From positions 124,001 through 188,000 of the forward strand of contig NZ_BAJX01000004.1 of NCBI RefSeq assembly GCF_000613925.1: 64,000 nucleotides of DNA, written 5' to 3'. How positions within the stretch are numbered: position 1 is the first letter of the stretch; every line of letters begins with the position of its first letter. Below are positions 27,002 through 38,229 of the stretch, piece after piece. Origin of the DNA: Prevotella histicola JCM 15637 = DNF00424 (GTDB taxonomy: Bacteria; Bacteroidota; Bacteroidia; Bacteroidales; Bacteroidaceae). Position numbers and translations under genes: made by a program. Below the pieces are notes generated by a model that searched no databases, was not told the origin of the DNA, and was given only the letters and a program-made list of their open reading frames with translations.

Positions 27002-30000
27002 CTACTTGATAACAACTTTCTTACCCTTGTGGATATACACACCCTTGGTTGGTTTGTCAACCTTGATACCAGATACTGTATAGTAGCCATCATCGGTGTT
27101 GTTAGCATTATCGGTTGTTACATTCTCAATACCTGCAGTCACTGGAACCAGTGATAATACTGACTGTAAAGAGCTGGCAGCATCAGATGGGAATGAAAGA
27201 TAAGCCTCACCGGCAGGTACGAAACCATAAGTCTTGTCGCTGAACTTATCACCCTGCAAAACATAATTGCGTGACTGAGCTGCTTGACTGCCAGGTTTAG
27301 CGCCATGCTCAACAACAATCATTGTCCAATACTTCAAAGAAGGCAGAGTAAACTTAACCACATCACGGTCCTGAGTAAACTTAACTTCCTGTGGAGCACC
27401 GCCCAATGCGTCTGGAGTAGCCACCCAAATACGAGTTACATTGCCCTCATCATAGAGTGTAACAGGTTCTTGAGTATACAAGTTTGGTTCGTTCATAACA
27501 TCCTCTTTCACCTTGCTCTTATCTTTTTCTTCACCATTCTCAAGCTTTGAAAGACGCCATGTCAAACGGTTGGCATTTGTGAAATTTAATAGTTGGATCA
27601 TAGTTTTGTTGTCTTTCTGAGTACTATAAGAGACAATCTTTCCTAACTCTGGCTCCCATGCTTTTACGTTTTTGCCTCCTATTTCCATAGTAACTGTCTT
27701 CTCAACATTACCATCTCTCAGATAGTTTTCATAGGCTGTTAGGAAGTCATAGTAAGTAACTAGACTATTCTCCAATGCGTTTTCTCTCTTTTTCCCAGCA
27801 TCAGGGAAGTACTCAGTATACAGCATATGATCACCGCTTAGTTCGATATGTGCACCGCCCAAAGCAAATATTACAGCATCTGTAAAACGTACTAATGGTG
27901 TGTTAAATGGCTTAATCTGTCCGCCAACCTTATCCATATCAAGATTATCACGGCGGTAATTCATATAAGCAGCGAAGACTGTATTAAGCTTAGGATTCGC
28001 ACTTTCTTCCCTATTACCCTTAATCGCATCTCGGAAACTAGTATACCAACGTTCACCTTCCCACATCTCGTTATATGCGAACTCTATGCTTCCTGAACCA
28101 ACAATATTACGACGTCCATAGTTTGAAACGGAGTTCATGACAAGATACTTTTCGGGTTGTGCAGCCTTCATAGCTTTCAAGAACTTTGCAAAACCTTCAT
28201 AAATCTCACGATCATCACGTCTGTTAGTATCGTCAGCATTATATAACCAATCTGTTCGTTTGCCTACTTGGTCTACATGGAAACCATCAAATGGAAGGTT
28301 TTTATATACTAAGTTAACAGAATCTGTCATATATTTAATCCAATGTTCATTTGAAGGATTCATCAGATAGATATTGGGCCACTCCTTATAAGCATTATAA
28401 CAACCTTGTCGGAGTATACCTTCATCATACCAAATCATTCCCCATTCACGTCCATTCACTCCATCCTTATTGAGGTAATTGACACGAAAAGCTTCACCAT
28501 TTAGTGTGTCTCCAGTTGCCCCATAGCAGAGATTATAGAACATACACTTGGCCCCTACGTTATGTAACTTACTAATGTAGTTGCGTAAAACATTAACAGA
28601 GATCTCACGATTAGCAAAATCCTTCCACGTACCATCGTTATCTTTCTTCCACATTCTATGATGTTGCCATTGCCAATCATAGAACTGTAAACCTGTAATA
28701 TGATGACGAAGAAGAACGTTTACTTCTTTGTTCATTGTATTCATCTTGCTGTTTTGGAAATCAGACAAGAACCCATAACGAGGGAAACGCTTCCAATTAG
28801 AAGAAACATCTATACCGATAGTTGAAAGAACCTTATCCTTATCACCCTCTTTTACATAAACTTCAGCTAAGTAACCTTTGAAGTCGTCCTTAGGAACCTT
28901 CCATGTCCAAGACTTCTTACCACCTACATCTGCGGTGCCAACAACAGTATTGCCATGTAAGTAACGTACCTTTGCACCATTAGGGAATGTGATAAGGCTG
29001 AGTGTGAAGTTAACCATATCACCTGGTCTATAACGAACTTTATCTGTAGAAAGGAGCTTTGGTAAATAAGCATTTGTCCCATCTGACTTAAATCTTATTG
29101 CGTCAAGGTCTGACTTATTTGTCTCTACAACGACACCATCTGATGGGTTCAGAAGGTTGTCTTCATAGCTTTTACCATTGCTTGAGATGGTTAAATTATA
29201 GGTCTGACCTACATTTCCTTTAAGTATTAGACCCGTACCAGCAGCAACAGCACCAGTAACTGCCACCAACTTTATTGATGCATTGTTATTACGTTGAGCA
29301 ACATAAGCTGTCAATCCAGGTGCTGATGAGAAATCAATGGCAAAGTCTCGAGAGAATGTTACATAGTTACTTGTAAGTACATAAGGGATCTTATCCTTTA
29401 CTTTATTACCATAATAAGCCATCCCACTAACGCTATTGAAAGCGCTTGGGTTTACATAGATTGTGAAATCTTTAGGTGTATCGGCAAAGGTGCTACCCTC
29501 TATTGCAAGGCAATTATTACCAGAGTAATAGACACTTGAGAGCGAACGACAGCCGCAGAAGGACTGATCTCCAAAGCCTTCAAAGCCTGCAGGAAGTGCT
29601 ATAGATGTCAAAGCTGTATTGGCAAAACTACGTTGACCGATTCTCTTGAGCGCATTTGATAACCTAACTACCGTTAGATTGCTACAATCTGTGAAGATGT
29701 AGCCATCCATTACCTCTACACTTGAGTTGTCAATTACCGTTGTCAAGCCCTGACATCTATTGAAAGCTGACCATTCAATCTTGGTGACTGAGCGAGGAAT
29801 TGTCACCGATGTAATGTGGTTGTTACCTTCGAAGGCATTGTGACGAATGGCTGTTACCCGATAATTATGTCCATTGTTAGACACGCTTTCGGGGATGTCT
29901 ACAGCGCCATTCACGCCATTACCTCCAACGACTTGGACCTCCGTTTGGGAAGTAGTCTCGTAGTTGATACCTTTCTTATTGAAGCTATCGGCAAATGAAA

Positions 30001-30052
30001 CCAATGCTACAAACAAGGCAAGTGTCAACACGAATGTTTTCTTGATGTTCAT
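27002..30052 (-). CDS. BspA-type LRR fused to GH66 dextranase-like glycosidase, secreted
   Basis: This 1016-residue protein has a signal peptide (about 1-21). Residues 45-210 are LRR_5 (BspA-type) repeats such as VTIPRSVTKIEWSAFNRC. A beta-sandwich region follows, and residues 430-850 form a GH66 barrel. The putative nucleophile is Asp 594 in FHVDQVG and the putative acid Glu 662 in YNEMWEG; their 68-residue spacing matches that of the streptococcal dextranase pair (Asp 385/Glu 453). GH66 enzymes cut alpha-1,6-glucan. The C-terminus carries the shared tail (VSGIKV, then KGVYIHKGKKVVIK). A dextranase fits life in glucan-rich dental plaque. LRR modules joined to GH66 are unusual and may attach the enzyme to cells or matrix (inference). 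Confidence 0.85.
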   Translation of the reverse strand: MNIKKTFVLTLALFVALVSFADSFNKKGINYETTSQTEVQVVGGNGVNGAVDIPESVSNNGHNYRVTAIRHNAFEGNNHITSVTIPRSVTKIEWSAFNRCQGLTTVIDNSSVEVMDGYIFTDCSNLTVVRLSNALKRIGQRSFANTALTSIALPAGFEGFGDQSFCGCRSLSSVYYSGNNCLAIEGSTFADTPKDFTIYVNPSAFNSVSGMAYYGNKVKDKIPYVLTSNYVTFSRDFAIDFSSAPGLTAYVAQRNNNASIKLVAVTGAVAAGTGLILKGNVGQTYNLTISSNGKSYEDNLLNPSDGVVVETNKSDLDAIRFKSDGTNAYLPKLLSTDKVRYRPGDMVNFTLSLITFPNGAKVRYLHGNTVVGTADVGGKKSWTWKVPKDDFKGYLAEVYVKEGDKDKVLSTIGIDVSSNWKRFPRYGFLSDFQNSKMNTMNKEVNVLLRHHITGLQFYDWQWQHHRMWKKDNDGTWKDFANREISVNVLRNYISKLHNVGAKCMFYNLCYGATGDTLNGEAFRVNYLNKDGVNGREWGMIWYDEGILRQGCYNAYKEWPNIYLMNPSNEHWIKYMTDSVNLVYKNLPFDGFHVDQVGKRTDWLYNADDTNRRDDREIYEGFAKFLKAMKAAQPEKYLVMNSVSNYGRRNIVGSGSIEFAYNEMWEGERWYTSFRDAIKGNREESANPKLNTVFAAYMNYRRDNLDMDKVGGQIKPFNTPLVRFTDAVIFALGGAHIELSGDHMLYTEYFPDAGKKRENALENSLVTYYDFLTAYENYLRDGNVEKTVTMEIGGKNVKAWEPELGKIVSYSTQKDNKTMIQLLNFTNANRLTWRLSKLENGEEKDKSKVKEDVMNEPNLYTQEPVTLYDEGNVTRIWVATPDALGGAPQEVKFTQDRDVVKFTLPSLKYWTMIVVEHGAKPGSQAAQSRNYVLQGDKFSDKTYGFVPAGEAYLSFPSDAASSLQSVLSLVPVTAGIENVTTDNANNTDDGYYTVSGIKVDKPTKGVYIHKGKKVVIK

Positions 30053-30254
30053 GATTTTAAAATTGTTGATTGTAAAACTATATATTATAAATAGGCTATA
30101 ATATTCGACTACTTTGTCATTACTTCCTTACCATTATGTATATATACACCTTAGATGTTCATGGTTGAGTCTCTATTTATAGTAGAGTTCTACTATACTA
30201 CTGATAGTTTAAAGGCTTCAACCTTTCGTTTCCTTTGTTTCAGCATATCATTTT

Positions 30255-30324
30255 TTAATAAAAAAAAGGCATCACCACTCCTTTACTCTTTCGAGTAATT
30301 TCTTTAGTGGTAATGCCTTCTTAA
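30255..30324 (-). terminator. Minus-strand terminator after the 70-residue protein gene
   Basis: On the minus strand GGCATTACCACT pairs with AGTGGTGATGCC, enclosing a smaller ACTC/GAGT hairpin, and is followed by nine T residues. It separates the BspA-like pair from the GH66 gene. Nothing else is seen in the gap 30053-30338. Confidence 0.8.
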
Positions 30325-30338
30325 AAAATCTTTGGAAC

Positions 30339-30551
30339 TTAGTCATCCCATACAGAATGCTTTCCTATTGAGACTACTCCAGTAGAATTGATATCTAACT
30401 GGTCATTGTTGTCATCCTCAAGCAGGACATGTGGTTTCGCAAGAGCAGAACCTGGGTCTGCTGGTGTGTCATCAAATGACAAGTCTAATAAGTGTCTCTC
30501 GAGTTTTATTGTTATCTGTTCTGTAACAGGTGTTATATAATTTCGTTTCAT
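30339..30551 (-). CDS. Small 70-residue protein coupled to the BspA-like gene
   Basis: The protein starts MKRNYITPVTEQITIKLERH, continues LLDLS and has an acidic, Asp-rich middle and an end of KHSVWDD. It has no signal peptide, membrane segment or cysteine. The ATG overlaps the stop codon of the upstream BspA-like gene (ATGA), and a strong terminator follows, so the two form an operon with probable translational coupling. The opening (MKxxYxxP, then a hydrophobic stretch and LLxxS) recalls small Bacteroidota proteins of unknown function often found beside secreted proteins. I assign no function; it could be a chaperone-like partner or a peptide precursor. Confidence 0.65.
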   Translation of the reverse strand: MKRNYITPVTEQITIKLERHLLDLSFDDTPADPGSALAKPHVLLEDDNNDQLDINSTGVVSIGKHSVWDD

Positions 30552-32824
30552 CTTATGATTACCTTTCTTCCGTTTTTAATGTAGATACCCTTCTCTGTTG
30601 GGTTGATGACACGTACACCTGAAAGTGTATAATAAACGTTGTCATTATCTTTCTTATTGCCTTCAACCGTGTTGATGCCTGCTGTCGCAGGATTATCATC
30701 AAGCTCTAATGCAAAGGAAACACTCTTTGCGCCCTGTACTCCAGCCTCATTCTGCTCATGAATATAAGCTCTACCACAATAGATGGTCTTTGCATTCTCT
30801 GATAAATGTAGCTTGTAATCAGGTTGTAATGTCCAGTTACTCTTACCATCAGCCTCTGTTTGATAAAGAAGTGTATCCTCACGTACAGGCATTACCTTGT
30901 TATCAGCAAGCTTTGTAGCTGCTGTTTCAGCAATACGGTAAGTGTAAGTAGTATTAGGTGTGCCAGCAAGGATTACTCCTTCATTAGCTGCAATGGCGTT
31001 AACCTTCGTCATCTTCAGAATCTTCTGAACTTTCGTTGGTTGTGTTACTTTGTATGTACTCTTGCCCACATAAGCCACCATAGCTTCACGACCGTTAGCT
31101 GCAACAAACTCTACTGGGAAGTCATGGGTCATGGTGGCATACTTAGTTGTCAATGTACGCTCGTAAGTATCCTTAAGGTTAAGTGCATTCCAAGCGGCAT
31201 TTGCCTGATAAGCAGACAGCTTGCTTGCTTTCACATAGATATCCTTTGGGGTATTATCGAATGCATTAGCAGCCAAAGTTGCAGGGCTGTCCGCCAGGAT
31301 ATTAACGTATTTCAAGGCTGCACAACCATTGAAAGCATTGGCTTTAATTGTTGTTATTGAAGCAGGAAGTGTGATGAAAGGCAAGCTTGTACAACCTGCG
31401 AACATACCCTCAGATACATTATTTAATGGTTGAGAAGCATTAGAAGTGGCAGGGATTTCAACATACTTCAAGCCTGTACACATCATGAAAGCTTCTTTAC
31501 CGATAGTCATATCACCCTTTAAGTGTACGCAGGTAAGACCGCTTTCTTGGAATGCATTAGTACCAAGAGTCTTAACAGATCCCTTGAAAAAGAACTTCTT
31601 CAATGCACCAGTAGACATAAAAGTACCGTCGCCGATGGTCTCCAATTTTGTGCCATAATCAACTGTTGCCAGACTCGTACAAGTACGGAATGCTTGTGCA
31701 TCAATAGTCTTCAGCTCTGCTGGTAGCTTGATAGTTGTCAAAGCAGTACACTCATTGAAGGCGTTAGCACCAATCTTCGTGATGTTGTCCCATGCACCTG
31801 GCTGACTGGGAATACCTTTGATGGTTGTTAACTGATGACAACCCCAGAAAGTATTTGCAGGTATTTCTGTCACTGCAGCAGGCCATTCTACGGATGTAAG
31901 TGGTGTATGCCAGAACACTCCGGTATCCATCTTCTTGATTCTTGATAGGTCAACAGAAGTCAAGCTACTACACTCATAGAAGCAAGTTGCCCCTAACTCC
32001 TCTACAGATTGAGGTATTTGAGACCATGTAATCTTACTGCAACCGTAGAAAGCGCTATTGTTTAAGCGTTTTGGATTGAAGCCATTCCAATTGATTGTAG
32101 TTAAGTTCGTACAGTTTTTGAAGGTGAAACTTGATACATTACTTGAGGCATAGCTACTTGGAAAGGTGAAGGATGTAAGCGTTTCGCAGCCTTCAAACAC
32201 ACCGCCTTCTATGGAATTAGGAACATTATCGCCTAAGTAAGTGACTGAATTAGGAAGAGTAATAGACGCCAACTTCTTACAATTCAAGAATGCATGTGAG
32301 TCAATCTCCTTCAATTGGGATGTTCCATCCGTTGCTCCTTCAATGACAAAGGCTGTCATATTCACACATTCATCGAAGCAACGTGACTCGATATGCTGAA
32401 CAGTCTTAGGAATAGTGATCTTTGTTATCTGACTTGTTACGCCCGAACCAGCTGCCCGAAAGAGGTTAGCACGAAGCATAATCACCTTATATGTAGCGTT
32501 ACCTTGGAGTTGTCCGTTGTATGTAACAGCAGCCTGTACTGTTTCGGGAATAGTAATTTCTCCCGTCTTGCGCACTGATTGATAAAGAGCGTCGTTTAAA
32601 GCAGCAGTCTTTTCAGCTTCATTAGCTACACTAGTTTTAGTGGTCCAACCACAGAACTCTACAGTATTGTTCTGTGAGCCGATACTCTCGAAATGCTGAA
32701 TACTGAACAACATGCCATTGTAAATGAACAGGTTGGCCTTTCGTTCGGCATCGGTTGGCTGAGAGTCAGCAAAGCATCCAATAGAGATGATTGTCAAAAT
32801 TGCCAAAAGTAGTTTTCGTTTCAT
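30548..32824 (-). CDS. BspA-like leucine-rich-repeat surface protein
   Basis: The protein has 758 residues and a signal peptide (about 1-19; GCFADSQ follows). Residues 60-560 are many LRR_5 repeats of about 23 residues with the BspA pattern (for example TKITIPKTVQHIESRCFDEC). A beta-rich region and the shared C-terminal tail (LSGVRVINP, then KGIYIKNGRKVIIR) complete it. BspA-type proteins bind fibronectin, fibrinogen or other bacteria in oral Bacteroidota. The tail suggests type IX secretion to the cell surface. It lacks an enzymatic domain, unlike the neighbouring GH66 protein, whose N-terminal repeats are shorter. The gene ends in an ATGA overlap with the 70-residue protein gene. The LRR call is secure; the ligand is unknown. 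Confidence 0.9.
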   Translation of the reverse strand: MKRKLLLAILTIISIGCFADSQPTDAERKANLFIYNGMLFSIQHFESIGSQNNTVEFCGWTTKTSVANEAEKTAALNDALYQSVRKTGEITIPETVQAAVTYNGQLQGNATYKVIMLRANLFRAAGSGVTSQITKITIPKTVQHIESRCFDECVNMTAFVIEGATDGTSQLKEIDSHAFLNCKKLASITLPNSVTYLGDNVPNSIEGGVFEGCETLTSFTFPSSYASSNVSSFTFKNCTNLTTINWNGFNPKRLNNSAFYGCSKITWSQIPQSVEELGATCFYECSSLTSVDLSRIKKMDTGVFWHTPLTSVEWPAAVTEIPANTFWGCHQLTTIKGIPSQPGAWDNITKIGANAFNECTALTTIKLPAELKTIDAQAFRTCTSLATVDYGTKLETIGDGTFMSTGALKKFFFKGSVKTLGTNAFQESGLTCVHLKGDMTIGKEAFMMCTGLKYVEIPATSNASQPLNNVSEGMFAGCTSLPFITLPASITTIKANAFNGCAALKYVNILADSPATLAANAFDNTPKDIYVKASKLSAYQANAAWNALNLKDTYERTLTTKYATMTHDFPVEFVAANGREAMVAYVGKSTYKVTQPTKVQKILKMTKVNAIAANEGVILAGTPNTTYTYRIAETAATKLADNKVMPVREDTLLYQTEADGKSNWTLQPDYKLHLSENAKTIYCGRAYIHEQNEAGVQGAKSVSFALELDDNPATAGINTVEGNKKDNDNVYYTLSGVRVINPTEKGIYIKNGRKVIIR

Positions 32825-33324
32825 TGTTTGTTTGTACTTTATTTAATTGTTTAATGAGTTTTTTTGCGGCTTTAGTTCCCTTCAGGTTCACCCAAGTCTA
32901 CTGATTAGATAGTCTTGAGTTGTTTCTGGAAATACGTCGTTATAATAATTTATCCATCAAGAAACTCCATGCAGTAGATGTATATGTCATACGCTGTGGA
33001 TTGTTTCTGACTTCTGTCAAACGAATACAAAGTTATGAAATGTTAGATAGAAAGAATATCGATATGGATGTGAATATAAACATTTAGATAGTTATATACA
33101 CTGTTAATCAGTGTGTTATGCCTGTTATTGTGATAGGTTTTTATAAAGAATATATAATCTAATAGCAAATAAAAAATGGCTATTTAAGCACAGATATGTA
33201 TTAGTCTGAATGCTTAACTGCCAACTAAAGAAGTACGCACAGAGAATCTTTAAGTATTGAAATATGGCGAGGGTAGAGGACGAAGATGATCCTTTTTTGT
33301 AAAACTATTTACTCTTTCATTTTT
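32825..33324. other. Intergenic region, only a weak promoter seen
   Basis: About 500 AT-rich nt lie upstream of the BspA-like gene. Apart from a minus-strand TAACTTTGT (33027-33035) no coding, RNA or repeat signal is evident. Confidence 0.5.
33027..33035 (-). promoter_or_regulatory. Putative -7 box for the BspA-like operon
   Basis: On the minus strand this reads TAACTTTGT. It implies a leader of about 200 nt before the ATG at 32824; the -33 region is not convincing. Confidence 0.35.
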
Positions 33325-33487
33325 AATAGGGCGTCTTTTGCATTCTAAAAGGGCGTCTTTTGCAATGTAAAAGATGCCCTTTTGCGTTGTAAAAGGTGCC
33401 CTTTTACATGGTAAAACATGCCCTTTTACAAGCCGTTTTGTAACTGTTTGAGTCTGTGGATGTTACAAAGTCGAAAAAAGAAGGTTT
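33325..33487 (+). repeat. Five-core palindromic repeat element, family A copy 4
   Basis: Five cores (R-R-F-F-F) with linkers GCATTCT, GCAATGT, GCGTTGT and ACATGGT fill 33325-33427. In the tail, TGTAAC (33439-33444) pairs with GTTACA (33462-33467), and the tail ends GTCGAAAAAAGAAGG. Linkers match copy 5 (read in reverse) at 27 of 28 positions. The gap from here to 33842 shows nothing else convincing. Confidence 0.93.
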
Positions 33488-33842
33488 CCTCTTACTTTGC
33501 TCTTCCTTAGGCACTTTTATTTGTAAGGTTGTTTTACCATTCGTGTTGTCTTTACTTTCATGTTTTCTCTTACGGCATAATGTGTGATAGAAGAGCATGC
33601 AGCCCTTTGCTAGCCTACCTTTCCAGCTTGCCTCTTTACTAGATTCGGAGATAGGCTTCAAACCTTTATACTTCCTATGATGGCATAGTGTGGGATGTAG
33701 TCTTTGCTTCCTGATATCCCAAACATCCTACTTAACGCCGTTGATGATTGTGCATTGACACAAGAGAAAATGAATGAGAGTGAACTAAATGTGCTTATCG
33801 TATTAGTTCTTGTATAATGATGAAAGATATAATAGAAAAGAG

Positions 33843-33878
33843 TTCTGCCCATTTCTCACGAAAGAGAAATGGGCAGAA
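33843..33878 (-). terminator. Terminator after the SusR-like gene
   Basis: A perfect 15-bp stem, TTCTGCCCATTTCTC and its complement around six bases, starts 9 nt beyond the stop of the minus-strand gene. On that strand T-rich sequence follows. Confidence 0.8.
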
Positions 33879-33886
33879 GAATGTTT

Positions 33887-35494
33887 TTATAACTGTAAGA
33901 TTTGCTCATCAAAGCTGTCTGGATCCAGAGATTTCAGTCGGATTCGAGACCGATAAGCATATACTGTGGCTTTAGAACAGCGCAAGAAAGAGCAAATCAG
34001 CTCATTTTCTGTTACCCCCAGACGGATAAGAGCAAAGATACGGAGATCGGTTGACAGGTGTCCTGCTTGCTTCGGGATGATCTGTTCCTCTGGTTTCAGC
34101 AACGCATTGAACTTTTCAACGAAGTCTGGGAAGAGTCCAAGGAAGGTTTCGTCAAAGCTATTATAGAATGTTTCAAGCTCTCGATCGACAAAATCCTGAG
34201 ATTTCAACGTCTCTAATAGCTCCGTTCGTTTGCCTGCAGTGAAGAGTCGATAGATGTGTTTCCGATAACTGTCAAGCTTATCAATGTATGTAGAACACTG
34301 TGCCAGGAAGCGTGTAATATACTCATCCTTGATCTGATTGGATTCCTTTAGCTGTTTATTTGTATTCGAAAGCTGTGTACGTACCACCTTTAATACAGCC
34401 ATTTTACGGCGAATATAGATAATCATCACAAGGAGGAAGATTGATAACAACGTGATAACCACCAGCGCCAAGGTAAGCCAAATCATCCTCATGGTGGTTT
34501 CCCGCTCGTGTGATTTCAGTATAACCGGCCACACATCAGCCATAGCTATGGTGCGTTGGCGGGCATTACAGAAGATAGCATCATTCAGTGCATGGTCCAT
34601 ATAGGCGTAAGCACGCTGCGTATCGCCCTCATCAAAGAGGATGACGGCAAGTTGTTGCAGAGCGAGATACTCCTTTACGGAGTTGCGAAGGTCGGAAATT
34701 GCAGCTGCAATGAGGTACTGTTTCTCAGCTTCTGTGTTCTTCTGTCTGCCATACAATGTCGCAAGAGCATAGGCTATAAAGCCCATTCGGCGATCTCCAA
34801 CATCCAGTTTTCGATAAGAATCTAATAGAATTTTCTTCGCTTGTTCGTCTTGATGATGGTTTACATATTGCTCAGCTCTCGACCATATATCAGGTTTATC
34901 GCTGTGAGCAAGCAGAGAATCGTTGCAACTCTTTGCTATTTGATTATAGTAATTCCGCTTTCCTGATGTCAATGCAGCACTAGCAAGTGACTCATACAGT
35001 GTCTTGCGGGTAGAGAAATAGTAGAAAAAGAGGTTTGGATCGAGCTGTTGAAGCTGGATGGAGTTGACAAAATCGCTGGCATCCTTCAGCTGTCCACCCT
35101 TCATCATGAGGTAAGCAAGGTTGAGTTTTGAGTCATCTATATACTTCTTATCGTTCATTTGCTGAGCCAATTGTAGCTTATGTTCAGCGTAAACAATCGC
35201 CGAATCAATACGATAAGAGGTATATAGATTGAAAATCTTATCACTCAGCTTGTATCGTTCCTCCTTTGTTCGGGCAGCTTTATACTGCTTTTTCACTTTG
35301 AGAATCTCATTTTCAAAGTGCTTATCATAGCTTGCAGACATGGCAATCTCCCTGTCGAGGTCGTCAAGTGTCGGCATTGGTCTGTTGTTTTGGGCATGTA
35401 ATAAGAACGCAGAGAAGACTGCTATAACTGTAGCAAGCCCTCTACCTTTCATCATTCTTAGATGATTCTGTTGTTTTAAATCCTCTTTTTTCAT
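33887..35494 (-). CDS. SusR-like membrane-spanning transcriptional regulator (DUF6377 type)
   Basis: This 535-residue protein has a signal peptide (about 15-35, HAQ at its end), a periplasmic helical region of TPR-like repeats (about 50-330), one transmembrane helix (WLTLALVVITLLSIFLL, about 342-365), a coiled coil (LSNTNKQLKESNQIKDEYI), and a C-terminal cytoplasmic domain ending in a LuxR-like helix-turn-helix (LRIFALIRLGVTENELI, then SKATVYAYRSRI). SusR of the Bacteroides starch system has this layout and binds maltose periplasmically. Its neighbour on the same strand is a GH97 alpha-glucosidase, the SusB type, so it probably controls alpha-glucan use. An inner start (about 35455) is also possible. 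No SusC/SusD lies beside it. Confidence 0.85.
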   Translation of the reverse strand: MKKEDLKQQNHLRMMKGRGLATVIAVFSAFLLHAQNNRPMPTLDDLDREIAMSASYDKHFENEILKVKKQYKAARTKEERYKLSDKIFNLYTSYRIDSAIVYAEHKLQLAQQMNDKKYIDDSKLNLAYLMMKGGQLKDASDFVNSIQLQQLDPNLFFYYFSTRKTLYESLASAALTSGKRNYYNQIAKSCNDSLLAHSDKPDIWSRAEQYVNHHQDEQAKKILLDSYRKLDVGDRRMGFIAYALATLYGRQKNTEAEKQYLIAAAISDLRNSVKEYLALQQLAVILFDEGDTQRAYAYMDHALNDAIFCNARQRTIAMADVWPVILKSHERETTMRMIWLTLALVVITLLSIFLLVMIIYIRRKMAVLKVVRTQLSNTNKQLKESNQIKDEYITRFLAQCSTYIDKLDSYRKHIYRLFTAGKRTELLETLKSQDFVDRELETFYNSFDETFLGLFPDFVEKFNALLKPEEQIIPKQAGHLSTDLRIFALIRLGVTENELICSFLRCSKATVYAYRSRIRLKSLDPDSFDEQILQL

Positions 35495-35591
35495 TAGTCG
35501 TCGACTCTATTCAAGGTTCTTAAACCTCTTTTTGGGTTTGTATTGTGTTGTGTTGCAGAGTTCCCTTCATAGAAGGGAGAGAGATGAAAAG

Positions 35592-35674
35592 GCAATCTGT
35601 AGGGAGTATTAGCATTGAGTATGTCTCTTTTTCTGATGTAGTAGACGTACTTACTGTGCGTCCCTACAGATTGC
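35592..35674. repeat. 14-bp inverted repeat between GH97 and SusR-like genes
   Basis: GCAATCTGTAGGGA (35592-35605) is exactly complementary to TCCCTACAGATTGC (35661-35674), with 55 nt between them. It could be the ends of a small non-autonomous element or a long-loop hairpin; no target duplication is evident. Confidence 0.7.
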
Positions 35675-35714
35675 GTTCTATATATAATAAGGTGTTATTC
35701 CTTATTGATTGCTC

Positions 35715-37886
<2,172 letters not shown>

Positions 37887-37902
37887 TTAAGCCACGTTAG
37901 CT

Positions 37903-37911
37903 GCAAAGATA
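37903..37911 (-). promoter_or_regulatory. Promoter -7 box for the GH97 gene
   Basis: Minus-strand TATCTTTGC, 49 nt before the ATG at 37853. A divergent -7 box lies at 38134; nothing else is seen in the 376-nt gap. Confidence 0.55.
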
Positions 37912-38133
37912 ATAAAAAAAACTCAGTGAACATTCTTTTTAACATTATAACTGCGAAAAAAGTAAATTGTTGTCTTCTGTTTCCTTGATATTTATGACAT
38001 TAATGAAGTATAATGAAGATATCTTTATCGGTAAAGATAGAGGAGAACAGAGCTTGTAAACGCTTAAAATTCAGCATACTGTAAATTATTAGAAATTATG
38101 TTAAGTGTAACGATTATCTATCTTGAAAACTTT

Positions 38134-38142
38134 TATCTTTGC
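38134..38142 (+). promoter_or_regulatory. Promoter -7 box for the DUF3332 gene
   Basis: TATCTTTGC, 87 nt before the ATG at 38230; the -33 region is weak. Confidence 0.45.
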
Positions 38143-38229
38143 AGTATTAAGCGATAGGCTGGTGTTTCCTGCCGACCTTTTACTGGCAACAAAAAAGATT
38201 AGTATTCAATAAATAAACAACCAAAAAGA

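Noticed and set aside
26859-27083. Plus-strand 74-residue frame
   Set aside because: It runs antisense into the 3' end of the GH66 gene and has no family resemblance.
33404-33661. Minus-strand 85-residue frame
   Set aside because: It reads through the tail and part of the array of repeat copy 4, with no recognisable domain or promoter.
33658-33852. Minus-strand 64-residue frame
   Set aside because: Its start overlaps the terminator of the SusR-like gene and the composition is not protein-like.
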